Source of the DNA: Gaeumannomyces sp. JS-464
Taxonomy: Eukaryota; Ascomycota; Sordariomycetes; Magnaporthales; Magnaporthaceae
Length of the DNA stretch: 64,000 nucleotides
NCBI GenBank assembly: GCA_002197995.1
Contig: NGZR01000005.1
Location: 4,526,001 to 4,590,000, forward strand
Direction of reading: 5' to 3'
The stretch's first letter is position 1. Every line of letters begins with the position of its first letter. The notes beneath the pieces are model-generated. The model was given only the letters and a program-made list of their open reading frames with translations, did not search any database and had not been told where the DNA came from. This document shows, in pieces, positions 1-12,516 of this stretch. A program made the position numbers and the translations under genes.

Positions 1-611
1 ATCGTTGGCACATATAAGAAGTGAAATCTGCGAGAACTCGTATTAGTACAACTCGGGAGTTCACCGAGTGAAAGGAGATAAATATTAGGGGAGTTGCGTT
101 GACGGTAGAACATGTCACACCCGTCCCGCCTTGGATAATCGCAACACGAAAGAGAAAGGAGGCGGAAGAATGGCGCGGGGACTTTGCATACGGTTGCAAT
201 TCCTGGTCAATAGGTTGTACGCCGTCCCGCAGAACTGTTCCGATACATCACGTATGATAGTATCTATTTCGTTCTGCGGGATATAGGTGAACCCGTGCAG
301 TATCTCGCACTTGAACACCCCACCCGGGGGCTCGGTTTGGGGCTTGGTCCAGTAAACACCCGTGACCCCACGCCTGTCGTGGCCTCCATAGGCGTACTCT
401 TTCCCGTTGATCACGACACCTGAGTGCAGCAGTGAGGTGCCGCACGCCCAAAGGATCGATGAGAGCTTCCCGGACTGCGTGTTGGACTTGTCAGTGGGAT
501 GCACCCAAACTTGGGCTCTTGCTTGTAGAAGTCAACCGTACGGGTAGCAGGTCATAGACGTTAATTATAATTTCCGTCTTTGAGCTTATTGAGGCGCTCG
601 ATCGGTGGCAT
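1..611 (-). CDS. PPPDE (DeSI-like) peptidase, C-terminus outside window
   Basis: A PPPDE-superfamily cysteine peptidase of the desumoylating/deubiquitinating isopeptidase type. Three pieces splice together. The N-terminal piece ends NVYDLLP at 542 (donor 541). The middle exon 474-192 carries LLHSGVVI, with the expected catalytic His, the family block EYAYGGHDRR, and RNCN. The last piece, 27-1, follows intron 191-28, which has a perfect TACTAATAC branch site. Splicing rebuilds RNCNHFTSYMC, holding the catalytic Cys; the protein then leaves the window. The start is uncertain. The frame opening at the ATG at 611 (MPPIERLNKLK) meets the NVYDLLP frame only through a small indel near the AAA at about 584-586, so the N-terminus is provisional. 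It is transcribed divergently from OLA1. The family assignment is firm; the substrate is not known. Confidence 0.8.
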
Positions 612-859
612 GGCCGAGCCGGCCTGTTCGGCTTCTTGGGAGGCATATGCTTTGCGAATTCGGCGAGTGAGGTCGCCTTCGGTGAGCAGTGCGCGTGACC
701 TCCGTCCGGTATACCTGATCAAAGAGGTGTCGCTTATGAGGATAGGCAGCCCACTACCTAATTTGAGCAGGTGAAGAGTTGGGTGCAGCCCGAAAGTGAT
801 GACACAGCGTCGGCGGTTTGGCGCGCCAGGTGTAATCGTTTATCAAAAGATGTGCCAAT

Positions 860-899
<40 letters not shown>

Positions 900-1632
900 C
901 AATGGGGCTACGGATCAATGTAGCGTCTCGGCACGCTGTCGCAGTGGTTGGTCTGGGGCCTTGCGGTAGCTGTGGCAAGGCGTGACATCAGGCTGAGATG
1001 GCCGGCAAGGAGGCTCAGGGAGGCTCAGTGGCACCCAGCGTCATCAATACGCACGACACACCCAAGGCTCAAAAAGCCCCGCCTTCTATGCAGATTTACT
1101 GCGTGGGTGGGTGGCTTCAGCGTTCCAGCGGATGGATCCAGTGTGGCCGGCCGAATTTCGAAAGTCGCATGCTTGGCAGAAGCCACTACACGTGACTAAA
1201 CACATGACCAACCCCACTTAGCCCCTCAAAATCCATCGCAAATTTTATCTGGGTGCTGATGGTTATTGAGCTTGAAACCTGCTTCCTCACCACCACGACC
1301 ACGCACAAACCGTGCCAAAAGTCGGCTGGCCAATCGCTGCCAGCGCTTTGCAGTGACAGAAGCTGCCCCTCAAGCACCGCTCCCGCTGAGCCTCTCTCCC
1401 TTCCGGAGCGGCCTGCGTACCCCGCTCACTTTTTTTTTTGCTTTCCGCGGGGGCCCAAGGTTGCCCCATCTCGTCGTCACCACGACTTCAATACTGCTCC
1501 GGCCCTCTTTCGTTTCATTTGCACGCCTTTTAGATCACGCGCGCAGCCAGGCCTGCGTTTCTCACGAAGCCCAAGACCCTTTACGCGACTTTTATTTACA
1601 GCACTCGGCGCGCCCACTCACGAAAGAAGAGG
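612..1632. other. Divergent intergenic region PPPDE/OLA1
   Basis: Holds the poly-C tract and the OLA1 upstream region. The strand opposite to OLA1 stays open from about 612 to 775 (it includes LTRRIRKAYASQEAEQ) with no ATG at its head. This could be further N-terminal PPPDE coding sequence or chance. No other gene is recognisable. Confidence 0.4.
861..897. repeat. poly-C tract, 37 bases
   Basis: An uninterrupted run of 37 C on the + strand between the PPPDE gene and OLA1 (poly-G on the other strand). The flanks show no other repeat structure. It may be a true homopolymer or an assembly artefact. Confidence 0.9.
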
Positions 1633-3247
1633 ATGCCACCCAAAAGGCGGCTGCAGAGGAGAAGATCCTCTCCTCGGGCCGCCCCGGCAACAACTTGAAG
1701 AGTGGCATCGTACGTGACAGCCCGACTCCTGCCGGGGCTGCGATAGAATTCTGGTCCGGTAGCTAACCGTCATCGCGCGACAGGTCGGCGGCCAACAACG
1801 TCGGAAAGTCGACCCTCTTTCAAGCCATTACCAAGTGCAACTTGGGTAACCCAGCCGTAAGATACCACTTCATTGGAGCTTTTGGCTCATTCGTCGCATG
1901 CGGCTGACACTTGTGATGCCCATCCAAGAACTTCCCTTATGCAACAATCGATCCGGAAGAGGCGCGTGTCATTGTGCCTGATGCGCGGTTCGACTGGCTG
2001 TGCGAGAAGTACCAGCCCAAGTCACGCGTCCCTGCAAACCTTACCGTTTACGACATCGCTGGTTTGACTCGCGGTGCCTCTACCGGTGCTGGCCTCGGCA
2101 ACGCCTTCTTGTCGCACATCCGCGCGGTCGATGCCATCTTTCAGGTCGTCCGGTGCTTTGATGATGCCGAGATTATCCACGTTGAGGGAGACGTCAACCC
2201 TACGCGTGACCTCGACATCATCAGCGAGGAGCTCAGGTTAAAGGACATTGAGTTCGTCGAGAAGGCGCTCGAGAACCAAAAGAAGAAGACGCGCCAGGGT
2301 GGACAGAGTCTCGAGGCCAAGAAGGCCAGGGAAGAGGAAGCCACCATCGAGAAGATCCTCGCATGGTTGAAGGACGGCAAGGAAGTCCGCAAGGGCACGT
2401 GGGGTCCCAAAGAGGTTAGTCCATTCATTCATATTCTGTCTATAATCAGACTTGCCGCCTTCCACTCCCGTTGTGCCAGCCCGGGCGCCTTTTATGATGA
2501 CCAAGGGCCAGGAGGCCCGATCTCTCAAACCCAGCTCGTCGAATGTTCTCGGAAAAACAACCCAGAGAACGTACTGAGATAAAATTTGCTCTGATTTCTA
2601 TACTGGCGCAAGGGCTGCACGATGGGCTGCCGTGGAGAGGGCGGGAGTCTGAGAGACGAACCTCGCGACTTTGCTGACTGGTGTTTTGTACGCAGATCGA
2701 GGTCATCAATCCCCTGTTTCTGCTTACTGCGAAACCTGTGGTCTACCTAGTGAACCTTTCGGAGAAGGACTATATTCGGAAGAAGAACAAGCACCTCCCG
2801 AAGATAGCAGAGTGGATCAAAGAACACGCTGCTGGCGATCCCATCATTCCGATCTCGGTTTCCTTTGAGGAGCGCCTGACGCGATTCGAGACGGAGGCCG
2901 AGGTAGCAGAGGAGTGCAAAACGGTCGGGGCCGAGTCTGCGCTGCCGAAGGTCATCCTCCAAATGCGGAAGGCTCTGAACCTCGGGAGCTTCTTTACAAG
3001 CGGTGCGGATGAGGTGCGGCAATGGACCATCCGTAACGGAACCAAGGCGCCACAGGCCGCGGGCGTCATCCACACGGATTTCGAGAAGACATTCATCCAG
3101 GTGATTGTGTACAACTTCTCGGTCCTGAAGGAGCTTGGTGACGAGTCAGAAGTCAGGGCGAAGGGCAAGGTCATGACCAAAGGCAAGGACTATGTGGTCG
3201 AGGACGGAGACATCCTATTGATCAAAGCTGGCGCTGCCAAAGGCTGA
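1633..3247 (+). CDS. OLA1: Obg-like ATPase 1 (YchF/OLA1 family)
   Basis: A cytosolic P-loop ATPase of the TRAFAC Obg/YchF family, associated with ribosomes and stress responses. Exons by eye: 1633-1709, 1784-1856, 1929-2414 and 2696-3247. The protein shows the G1 loop (VGKSTLFQAITKCN), G3-like YDIAGLTRGAS, the coiled-coil insert rich in KKKTRQ, the NxxE-type LVNLSEKDY, and the C-terminal TGS domain ending DYVVEDGDILLIKAG. Exons 3 and 4 are clean. Exon 1 starts MPPK but is out of frame with the next residues (KAAAEEKIL) by one missing A in the run 1642-1645. Exon 2 is also shifted just before the P-loop and shows an extra Asn codon (ANNVGKST instead of the usual ANVGKST). The intron at 2415-2695 (281 nt) is long for this window. 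The family call is near certain. The shifts are probably sequence errors. Confidence 0.93.
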
Positions 3248-4444
3248 GGTCACCTGCCGTGCATGCGGTGTTGTACAGAAGATCTATCAGAGCCTGCTGT
3301 CTTGGCAAGCCTGGTGTGAATTCACACGGCCGCTCTGCCACACGAGCCTGATTTTCTCTCGCTCATCTTGAGAGTGTATATGTGCGTGTGGTCTTGGTGG
3401 CTGTTGATAATATGGCGCCCCACTCTTCGCCTGGTGGTTACCGTCCCTTGATGTGAGGTTCATCCTTTGATGGTAGCGGGCATGTGCAAGTCAACTTGGT
3501 ATGGCCAAGTGCCACCCCGACCTCCCCCCCTCCCGGCGAATGCGCTTCCATGTACCTACCTAGGTTGGTACGTAGTACTCGTAGAAGTAAATAGGTGGTA
3601 CCTTGACCTGCATGACATCCGAAGAGGCGCCCAGGCTATGAACCATCCAGGTGCCTCTGGATGCTTTCGATAGATGCTGGGCAATTGCTCGATGATGACG
3701 GCAAGCCAGCTCGGTTGAGTTTCGCCCAGACCGTGCGTCCGAGCTGGGCATCTGCGCTAGCTATGCAATCTAGACATTCGAGGCTCGTGTCTGTTGTTAT
3801 CTCAACATCGGGAGGTACCGGACGTGCCAGAGCAAGTACCTACCTTGGTGCCCACATCCCTCACCTTTCCTAGTTCGGCTTCCTAGCCTTCTTCGGGCCT
3901 CAGCAAGGTGTCGCGGCTTGCGGGACCGAGGCGGTGGCTCCAAGGCTTAGCCAATCAGCTTTCACGCCCCTCTCTAGCTCGCGCCTGGGACGTTGGCGGC
4001 GAGACGTCTGGATTTAAGCGGTGAAGAGACCAGGAGGATGGGCTTGGTTTCTTTGTTAAGCCAGCGCGCAGCCCGAGCCGATACGCGCTATGTCAAAGTA
4101 CTTGGCTGCTCCATCAGGTGGGGCAAGGACCCCTGACAGCGAAGCTGTCCGCCCCTCCCTTCCGTTCCAGGCGGGAGCCCACAAATTAATGTGATTCCAG
4201 GAAGCGGGCAGGCTGGCAAGGTTGACCTGCAACTCCCATCTGGACAACTCCATCCCATTCAAACAAACACCCCGAACCGCCCGCAAGGTCCAGGTGAAGA
4301 ACGCCCCGACCCAATCCCGCTTCTCGTGGAGAACCGAAATCTTTGCGGCTCCTCTTTGCTCGTGCAGTGCCGAGCAAGCGTCAGGACTCCTAGCTTCTGA
4401 CTTCCTCAATCGACTTGAGACAACTTCCTGCAGCTTCCAACACC
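3248..4444. other. OLA1 3' region and alpha-tubulin promoter
   Basis: About 1.2 kb without a gene. It contains scattered CCTACCTA-type tracts (about 3550-3570 and 3835-3845) and a pyrimidine-rich stretch just upstream of the tubulin ATG. I see no other coding signal. Confidence 0.5.
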
Positions 4445-6439
4445 ATGAAAGGCGAGGTACGTCCTCTGTTTGTAACCCCCCGACACCGGGCTCCTCCCGA
4501 CCTGCCGACCTGCCGACCTGTCCCTCTGTGCCTTGTCCTTCACTTCCCAGCCTGACCTGTCTTGATTCTCCCTCCTCTCTACCTTGCTCAAGCATCTGGC
4601 CTCCCACCTCTACCTACCTATCTACCTACCTAAACACAGCCTCCCAGAGGCGAGCCGCGGCGGGCGACAAACCCATGCGCTCGAGATGTTCCTGGGCCGC
4701 AGCTTGCGGATATTCCTGCGCCGGCAATTGATGGGGCGTGGCGGCCGACACTCTTGGGGGCGCCCGCGATGACCTTTTTTACTAACAAGGAGGCATATCC
4801 GCTCGCCAGGTCCTTCATCTTCATCTCGGCCAGGCTGGTACCCAGCTGGGAAACAGTGCTTGGGAACTGTAAGGCATTCAACAAGGGCACCGCCCGCTCC
4901 GCGAAACAGGCCTAACGAGATCTATAGTTACCTTCTTGAGCACGGGCTGGGCCCCGATGGCAAGCCGGACCCGAATGCAAAGGACATCGCAGAGGGCGGC
5001 TCGTTCGAGACCTTCTTCACCGAGACTAGCAATGGCAAATACGTTCCCCGCTCCCTCTTCGTCGACCTGGATCCGTCACCCATCGACGAGATCCGGACCG
5101 GTGGCTATCGCCAGCTTTTCCACCCCGAGCTCCTGATCAGCGGCAAGGAAGATGCGGCCAATAACTATGCCCGTGGCCACTACACGATCGGCAAGGAGAT
5201 GGTCGACAATGTCATCGAGCGCATTCGACGCGTTGCCGGTGAGCTCCCCTGGCTGCGGGACAAGCCTCCGTAGCGGCGCTGTCTTTGTCCCTCTGGGCGA
5301 AACTGACTTGTCGCTTCGCACACAGACAACTGCCACTCCCTCCAGGGCTTCTTGATATTCCATTCCTTTGGCGGCGGCACCGGCTCAGGTTTCGGTGCCC
5401 TCCTGCTTGAGCGCCTCTCTACCGAGTACGGAAAGAAGTCCAAGCTAGAATTCGCCGTTTACCCGGCTCCGCGCGTTTCGACGGCTGTCGTTGAGCCCTA
5501 TAACGCTGTGCTTTCCACCCACAGCACCATTGAGAACTCGGATTGTACCTTCCTGGTCGACAACGAAGCTGTCTATGATATTTGCCGCCGGAACCTCGAT
5601 ATCCCGCGTCCCGGCTACGAGCATCTCAATCGTCTCATCGCCCAGGTCGTCAGCTCTATCACCTCTTCCCTGCGCTTCGACGGAGCTCTGAACGTCGACC
5701 TGAACGAATTCCAGACCAATCTGGTTCCCTACCCACGCATCCACTACCCGCTGATCAGTTACGCTCCAGTCATCTCTGCCACCAAGAGCGCCCACGAGAG
5801 CTTCAAGGTCCACGACCTTACGTTCCAATGTAAGTTCCAGATAGTCCCTCTGACCCCAAGAATCGATCCGATAGAGGATTCTGCGAATGGATTACAAAAC
5901 ATGGCTGGACCCCATGCGCGGATCCGGGTGCTTTTACTGATGTGTAAAATCCAAAAGGCTTCGAGCCGAACAACCAGATGGTGGTCTGTGACCCGAGGAA
6001 CGGCAAGTACATGGCTGTGGCTCTGCTGTACCGCGGCGATGTGGTCCCACGTGACTGCAACGCGGCGGTTGCCGCGCTCAAGGCCAAGGCTTCGTTCAAC
6101 CTGGTGGAGTGGTGCCCTACAGGCTTCAAGATTGGTATCAACTACCAGAAGCCCGTGGCTGTTCCGACAGCCACTCCTGCCGACGGCGGCCTTGCAAGCG
6201 TCGACCGGTCCGTGTCCATGCTGTCCAACACAACAGCTATCGCCGAGGCCTGGTCCCGTCTGGACCACAAATTCGACCTCATGTACAGCAAGCGCGCCTT
6301 CGTCCATTGGTACGTCGGCGAGGGCATGGAGGAAGGCGAGTTCAGCGAGGCCCGCGAGGATCTTGCAGCTCTCGAGAAGGACTACGAAGAGGTCGCTGCG
6401 GACTCGTTCGAGCCTGAGGAGCATGAGGCCGAGTACTAG
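4445..6439 (+). CDS. TUB1: Alpha-tubulin
   Basis: Microtubule subunit binding non-exchangeable GTP. Five exons: 4445-4456, 4810-4868, 4928-5238, 5326-5829 and 5958-6439. Together they give 455 residues with no frameshift. The start MKGE, encoded by a 12-nt first exon, is typical of one fungal alpha-tubulin type and replaces the animal MREC. The GTP-binding glycine loop GGGTGSG falls at residues 143-149, the T7-side helix follows, and the C-terminus ends EEHEAEY with the terminal Tyr retained. Intron 1 (353 nt) is long and holds a CCTACCTATCTACC tract. The donor after exon 1 is GTACGT; every other junction restores conserved residues (for example VADNC and FQCFEP). Most filamentous fungi have two alpha-tubulin genes; only one is here. 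Confidence 0.97.
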
Positions 6440-7046
6440 ACTTACATCGCGTCCCGTCCGGCTGGACCCCTGGATGCGCGCATCATGGCTCCGTGGTATA
6501 TGTGGACAACTATGAGAAACGGGTCTGACTTTGTTGCAAACTGCGGGAGACGTGCTCTTGTTTGTTTGGTTTGTTCCATACTGAAGTTTTGGGTGCGTCT
6601 GGCGTCAGTTTTGCGCTAGGTGTGGTAACTTGTGGACAATTCAACCGACGTTCTGCGACGGCTCTGTGTGGTCACCCACACATGATGAACCCGGACCTGG
6701 TGCGCGGATCATTGAATGCGGGTTCTTTTCCTGGTCGGCCCTGCGAGTATCAATTTACCAAGGCACCGAGTTTGATTTGACGGCGATAGCACACCTACCT
6801 ACCTGCCTGCCTGCCTGTCTGAAGGACCATGTCAAGATGAAATCCAACGTTAGCCTAAGCTGACAGAGTATCCAGGTTCCGTGCGGTGAATCTACGGCTA
6901 TTGACAGGGCATATGGACGTCCTGCCCGTCTCGCCATCCAATATTCTTTAGTACCTGTAGTAGTAGCCATCTCTGTTGCTTATTCCCTCATTATACCTGA
7001 CCAGACCCGAAACCCCATTCTCGCGACTTGAGAATTCCTTTAGCCG
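6440..7046. other. Convergent 3' intergenic region, tubulin/NOP12
   Basis: About 600 bp between two converging genes, with a CCTACCTACCTGCCTGCC tract near 6800. It presumably holds both 3' UTRs. No gene is recognisable. Confidence 0.5.
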
Positions 7047-8857
7047 TTACCCGGACCCCTTCTTGCTCCAGTTTGCCGCTCGGAGGGCGCGGCGCTTCTG
7101 ATTCCCTGACACAGGCTGTTTGGCCTTCTTGCTTCTGCTTCCCTTGAACTTTAGATCCTTCGGCCTGCCGTCCTTGGCACTTGCTCTATGTCCCTCAATA
7201 ACCTCCTCAGGAGTCTTGAATGGAGCAGTCGACGACGCCTCCTCTCCTTTCCCTCTTTTGTTGGAGCGTGGCTTCCCTGACACTCCCGAGCGGGACGCTG
7301 CGGCACGTCCAAGTAGTTTGCCAATGCGACCGGCGCCCGTTCGTTCCTCAACCGTGGCCTTGCGGACGTACTTTGTGCTCTTTGCCTGGGAATTTGCGAG
7401 AGCCGTGGCCTTGGCCTTGGTGGCACGATCGATTGCGCGCAGGGTTTTGTGGGGTGCCTTGCACCTCGTCACGCGCAGGGCGCGAGGTAACAACGGTGGG
7501 AATTTTTTGCCATCCAGGAGCAAAGCGGACTCGACCGAGTTCACATCCTATCCGGCAAGAGCGCTGGCTGTTAGCATTCCAAGATTGGTGAACAGCCTCG
7601 TCAGACTTCACTTACAGAGAATTGGACGTAAGCGATGCCCTTGCCGACCCTAGTTGTCTGGTCTCGCACAACCCTCACGCTCTCAACCTTGCCTGCAGAC
7701 TTCCCGAATGTGCGCCACAGGCCCTCTTCAACGTCCATGGGAACCTTTGTTCGTTTGCGCTTCTCCGTCTTTTCCTTACCGTCCTCGTCGACGGTCGTGT
7801 TGATGACGGTCTCGTCGTCGACGAAGCCCAGGTTGCCCACAAACACGCACCTCTTGTGATCCACTGGCGCCGGGTGGGCGACGCTATCGGCCCTGAGGTG
7901 CCTGTCGAGAACCATGGTGCCGTTCAGACTTGCTACGGCCGCACGAGCGGCCGCAGCATCAGAGTAGACTACGTAGGCATTTGCGGACTTGGTAGTGGCT
8001 TCCATGACCGCCTGTGTGATCACGGCGGCCCTTTTGGGCATGGCGGCCGTGGCCACGGGTACCGATCGGAAGCGGAGCGAGACGATTGACTGGGGAGGGG
8101 ATGAGTCTTTCTTGAGCACCGACGACAGATGGGCGAGCAGCTGCTTCTTGGCTGCCTTCGACGTGATTGCCTCTGTGCTGATGTTGGAGAGGAACACCGT
8201 CCTTGCGGCCTTGTCGAGCTCCGCCTTGTCCGAGGTAGGCAATAGCGACTCGTGGACCAAGCCTCCAGGGCCAAGTTCATCGGGATCGCTCTCGCGGCGC
8301 TCCGACCTGGCGGCTTTGGGCACGTGGCCTTGATCGTCGGCGAGCTTGCGGAAGTACCTGCTCTCTAGATCATCATGGGCATCGGGCTGTTGCCTTTTGC
8401 GCTTACGACTGGGATTATCTGGAACAGCTGGTTGTGTCGACACGCCTCGTGTATCCTCGTCCGACTCGGCATCCGAGCCTCCGGATTCATCTTTGCCGCC
8501 ACCGCTCGACTCCTGCAAGTGGCCTGGGGCGGCATCACTGTCCGAGAGCTCATCCAATTTTTGTGGTGTTCTCTCCGAGTACCGCGGCCTCTGGGTTGGA
8601 TTGACGGGGCCGACCTGTTGAGTGTCGAATAATGGTTAGAACTGAGGATGAGGAATTCCGCCTTTCCAAGGTGAGTTGTGAGAGCTTACGCTCGATGTGA
8701 ATAGCTCTTCGAGAGCGGGGTCTACAGCTTTGCTCGGCGGTCGCGCGAGATTGGGTCTGGGAGGAACACATTGGTGTAAGTCGCTTGGCAGTAAATGTGG
8801 TCAAAGTACGGAGAAAATGTCGGGGAAAACATACTTTGCTGTCGCTGTTGGTGCCAT
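7047..8857 (-). CDS. NOP12: Nucleolar RNA-binding protein Nop12
   Basis: Nucleolar RRM protein needed in yeast for 25S rRNA processing. Exons 8857-8835, 8756-8690, 8614-7616 and 7547-7047 give 529 residues in frame without correction. The start MAPTATAK comes from a 23-nt first exon. Residues about 10-30 carry the conserved [11 protein letters not shown] motif. An acidic/SR-like region is followed by RRM1 (TVFLSNIS ... [11 protein letters not shown]) and RRM2 ([11 protein letters not shown] ... [10 protein letters not shown], continuing after intron 3 as [14 protein letters not shown]). The C-terminus is very basic and ends [10 protein letters not shown], as in family members. Intron 3 has a TGCTAAC branch site. 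It is divergent with DEP1 across about 610 bp. Confidence 0.93.
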
Positions 8858-9468
8858 CTTGCTCTGGGCCCGAACGTGGGAGATCGATCAAGGCCGGGCG
8901 GCTTGGGGATGCGACTTGATTTTTCTGCCAATAAAAAAAAAAAAAGCTCCAGGACTGCCCGCGGCAGGCAGATGAGAGCGGAGCTGGGGGTTCGCCAATT
9001 TTTGTGCCGGCCTACACCGCCCAACCTGACGGTGCTCCTAGGTGGGTGCGCGCAAGCGGGAGTCGGGAATGGTGCCCCAGGACCTTCCATTCGGGCGGCT
9101 GCGATACGCTCTTCTCTCGGACATCCTGCTGAAAACACCGCACACGGGAGCATTGGACAACAACGACGAAAATAACAATCCCTGATCCATTGCCGCATCC
9201 GCGATTGCGCAATCCCGTTCTGAAGTACCGGATCCGTTAACCGAGAGCCTTGCACTCCGACTGTCATCGTCGCATTCCTTCCTTCCTTCCATCTCGTCCA
9301 AACTGTTTGATTGACAGCCCTTCAGCTCTGCTGGTTTCGCCAGCTTCTGGCATTCCAAGACACCCGCCTGTATTCTGGCGCGACTATCTGCGCTGATGCG
9401 AATAAAACCCGCATGGTCTTGGTCGACGCCCTCACTCCGACCGCCACCACCATAACCCGCATCCATCC
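8858..9468. promoter_or_regulatory. Shared divergent promoter NOP12/DEP1
   Basis: 611 bp between the two divergent start codons. It includes a poly-A tract of 13 at about 8933-8945 and a TTCCTTCCTTCC stretch at about 9278-9290 on the DEP1 side. I identified no specific binding site. Confidence 0.5.
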
Positions 9469-11719
9469 ATGGCTGTCCGCGATGCCGCCGTCCCCACCCC
9501 GGTCTCTAGCCCACCGGCGCCCGCCCTGCACGAAGGAAGCGCGAGCAACATGTCGAGCCCCCTGAGCGATGTTGAGGATAAGGATGGCGACTCTGATATC
9601 ATGGATCTCGAAATCATGCGCAAGAACCCTAGCGGGAGTTATGGTCCCCAGGGAGACACAGCCACGAGCCTAGAACACGAAGAGAGCGGCGCCGACGATG
9701 GCGATCATGATGACGATTCCAATTTATCCGACGTTGACATCAACGACTCAGAGGCCGAGACAGAGCGCTTGTATGACAGTCCCGCCAAACGGAAAGCATC
9801 CAGCAACGGCTCGCCTGTTCGCGTGGACCATGGGCGTGATTTCCAGGCCAGTCCAAGCAAGCTAAGCCAACAAGCAAGGGCCGCGGGAGGCCGTGGCGAC
9901 GGCGCGGACGACGACGCCGGGTCGTCCTCTGAAAAGGACCAGAGCGACAGCGAGTCCTCAGCGACGCCGGCTGCCCGCAAGCCCACCCGAGAGACTCCTA
10001 GCGTGAAAACGCCGCCCAAGTCGAGAGATGTGCGGCGCCGAGGCAGTCCTCCATCAGACCGTGGAAATGATGCCATGGACTCGAGCGCAAATTCGGTCTC
10101 CGACACTCGGAAGCGAAAGCGGTCGCCCGCAACCGAATCTATCGAACCCGGCCAGCCCGTGAGAAAGCGCATTGGTTCCGTGCCTGCAGCCATAGATGGT
10201 GTTGACGAGACCACCACCGTCGCAAGCACTGCGGATGACGCTGACGCCACTCCAGTGGATGTCCGGAGCGGAGAGCACTCCGAGGACGAGGCGGCTCCGA
10301 GCGGCCGTGCCTCCAAGCGGGAGGCAGCCAGCCCGACGAGATCCAAGCGCAGCGTGGCCAGAAAGGAAAAGCAGGCCCGCGGGGGCGATGATGGCGACCC
10401 TAACGGTGCCGATAATTCTTCCGGATCCGGACGGGTCGAAGAGAGCGTCTTGCCCGGGGACGATGACCATGCCGAGGCCGACGCAGATGTCGATCACGAG
10501 GGCGAGGCCGATGTCGACGCGGACAATGAAGGCGATGTTGATGCGTCACATAAGGACGAAGAAGAATGCAGGTTTTCCCATCGCCCCGCTGACTTCCCAG
10601 ATCATAGTTCCTCGTTACTGACAAACAAGCCAACAGTGGGACGCAGGAAGGCGGCTCAGGAGTTCATTCTCGAGCTCGAAAAGTCTTTCGCTGAGTTCCG
10701 AGACCAGTGAGTATCAGACGAGCTGGGCGCAATTGAACTTGCTGGCGGCGCTAACCACGAGTTACATCCCTGTAGATACTACGAAGAGCGCATCCGGCTC
10801 CTGAACGAGGAAGAAGCAATGCTCACAGCCGCGGAGCCAACGCACCCCGAGTACTTAGCCATGATGCATAGCGTCGATGCCCGTCGCGACGACAAGCTTC
10901 GGATCGTCGAGGCCGAGTACAGGCTCAACCAAGAAGCGCTCCAGCGATGGGCTATTGCAGGGAGGGCTCAGATCATGTCACAGTACTATCAGGACGTACG
11001 GAAAACCCGCGAGGAGGTCCTGGAGGAGCTTGGCGATGAGTGGTACCGGATACAACAGCAGCGGCGCTTCCATGCGAACAACATTGCCGATTTCAGCCTG
11101 CGCTACCCGGACTCCAGACCAAAAGCGCTCAAGCAGGCCATCGCCTACAATAAGGAGGTTTCTATTTTGTCCGGCATTGCTAAGCACCGTGGCTTCCCGG
11201 GCGCCCCCGAGATTGCTGGCGCCAGCTTGGCCGAGATTGAAGACGACTTAGAGGAGATCGCTGTAAGTCTTTGTGCCACCGGCAGTGTCGGGACTCCGCG
11301 GCTTCGACACTGTTCGAGCACACGCTCCCCGCAAATCGCCATCGGCGGGGTTGCTAACGCTTGCCTTCTTAGCAAGCACGGAGAGGTGTCCATCATGCCG
11401 GCGCGGTGGCGGCCACATTTCAGGATTACGGGGCCATCCCCAACGAGCGGATCCTCGGCCCTGCGGGTGCCGAGTTCCTGAAGCAAACCCCGTGGGCGAA
11501 TCCGAATCACCCGTCACATCAGCTGCCTCGGCCACAGAACAGACCCCTGGGACCGCCCAAAACAGCGGCCCAGCAGTCGCACCACATTCTCACCGGCATC
11601 CGAACGCTTCGAGGCGCCACGAGTACCCAGACCATACATCTACCCTTGATGGAACGTCGCGGCTTTCCCCACTGCCGCACAAATCGGGATTGGCGGTCGC
11701 CCCCGAGGCCAATGCATGA
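9469..11719 (+). CDS. DEP1: Sds3/Dep1-family subunit of the Rpd3L histone deacetylase complex
   Basis: A nuclear transcriptional regulator with an Sds3-like domain, expected to act in the Rpd3L/Sin3 deacetylase complex. Exons 9469-10571, 10647-10706, 10776-11262 and 11373-11719 give 665 residues once one base is restored. The first about 365 residues are low-complexity, acidic and Ser-rich, with KRKRSPATES-type nuclear-localisation candidates and an Asp/Glu-Ala-Asp-Val repeat around 10470-10550. The conserved part begins KAAQEFILELEKSFAEFRD and runs through YYEERIRLLNEEEAML, a helical Sds3 core, then YGAIPNERILGPAGAEFLKQ. The first intron (10572-10646) is a multiple of three, so the unspliced frame stays open. 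A missing C in CCCC at 11488-11491 breaks the last exon; restoring it gives an in-frame tail ending APEANA at 11719. Dep1 and Sds3 are related families; I favour Dep1 because of the long acidic N-terminus. Confidence 0.83.
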
Positions 11720-12516
11720 CGACCAGATAGGCAAACCCTTCTTCGTTGGGACACGTTTTATTCCTTTTTTTTTTCTTTTCTTTTTTTCTCCCTTCATCTT
11801 CTATTATTCGCCTGTGCTACATCGTTACTCCTCAGGCCATTTTCTTGTGCTGAATGTCATCCGTCTATGTGGATACCCATATTCGTTATCACCTCCTCTC
11901 AGGCGGTCGTCCGGGACTCGAGTCCAGCGTTTTCTTTTCCTTGTTTTAGTCGTCTCTTGTCCTTCTTTATTTCCGTTATTGTTCCAACCTCCTATATACG
12001 TTTTCATGCGAAGCGTCACCTGATACACGTGCGGTTTTCGGTGGTAGCCCCAAATTCGAGGGTCAAGGTCACCACAAGCTCAGAGACTGCCACGGCTTCG
12101 TGCCCGGATCAAAGATATCTTCGCATCATAGCCACGTGGATAGGTAGATATGTAGGTGTGCCTCTTGGTGTCCGGGCTTTTGCTAGCGGAAGATACCGGA
12201 TTAGAGCCTCTTTGACTAAGCCTCTAGTGTGTTTGGTATGCAGAGGAGTTTTGGGACTCGCTTAAACCCTTAGCCCCCCATGTGAGTGTGCAGTCCGCCG
12301 AACCTTTGATATCACGCGTCGACACATGCACGCATTCGCATTCGGATCCAAGACTATCATTCCCGTCCTTCCCGGGAGAACCGAGTCCCAAGCCAGGTGT
12401 GTGGCCCGGATCAGCAAACCTCCGCAAATCTCCAATATCCAAGACCACATCAGACCCGGAGGAAGGGATGTGTCGTTATTCTGCCTTTGGGGTTTCGAGT
12501 TGAGGGGTTAGGCGAA
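11720..12516. other. Convergent 3' intergenic region, DEP1/COA3
   Basis: About 800 bp. A T-rich run (about 11757-11800) follows the DEP1 stop and looks like a 3' UTR. No gene is recognisable. Confidence 0.5.

Noticed and set aside
11720..12021. Continuation of the DEP1 frame to a stop at 12021
   Set aside because: That frame encodes Phe-rich 3' UTR-like sequence. The alternative frame, reached by adding one C at 11488-11491, gives a protein-like end at 11719.
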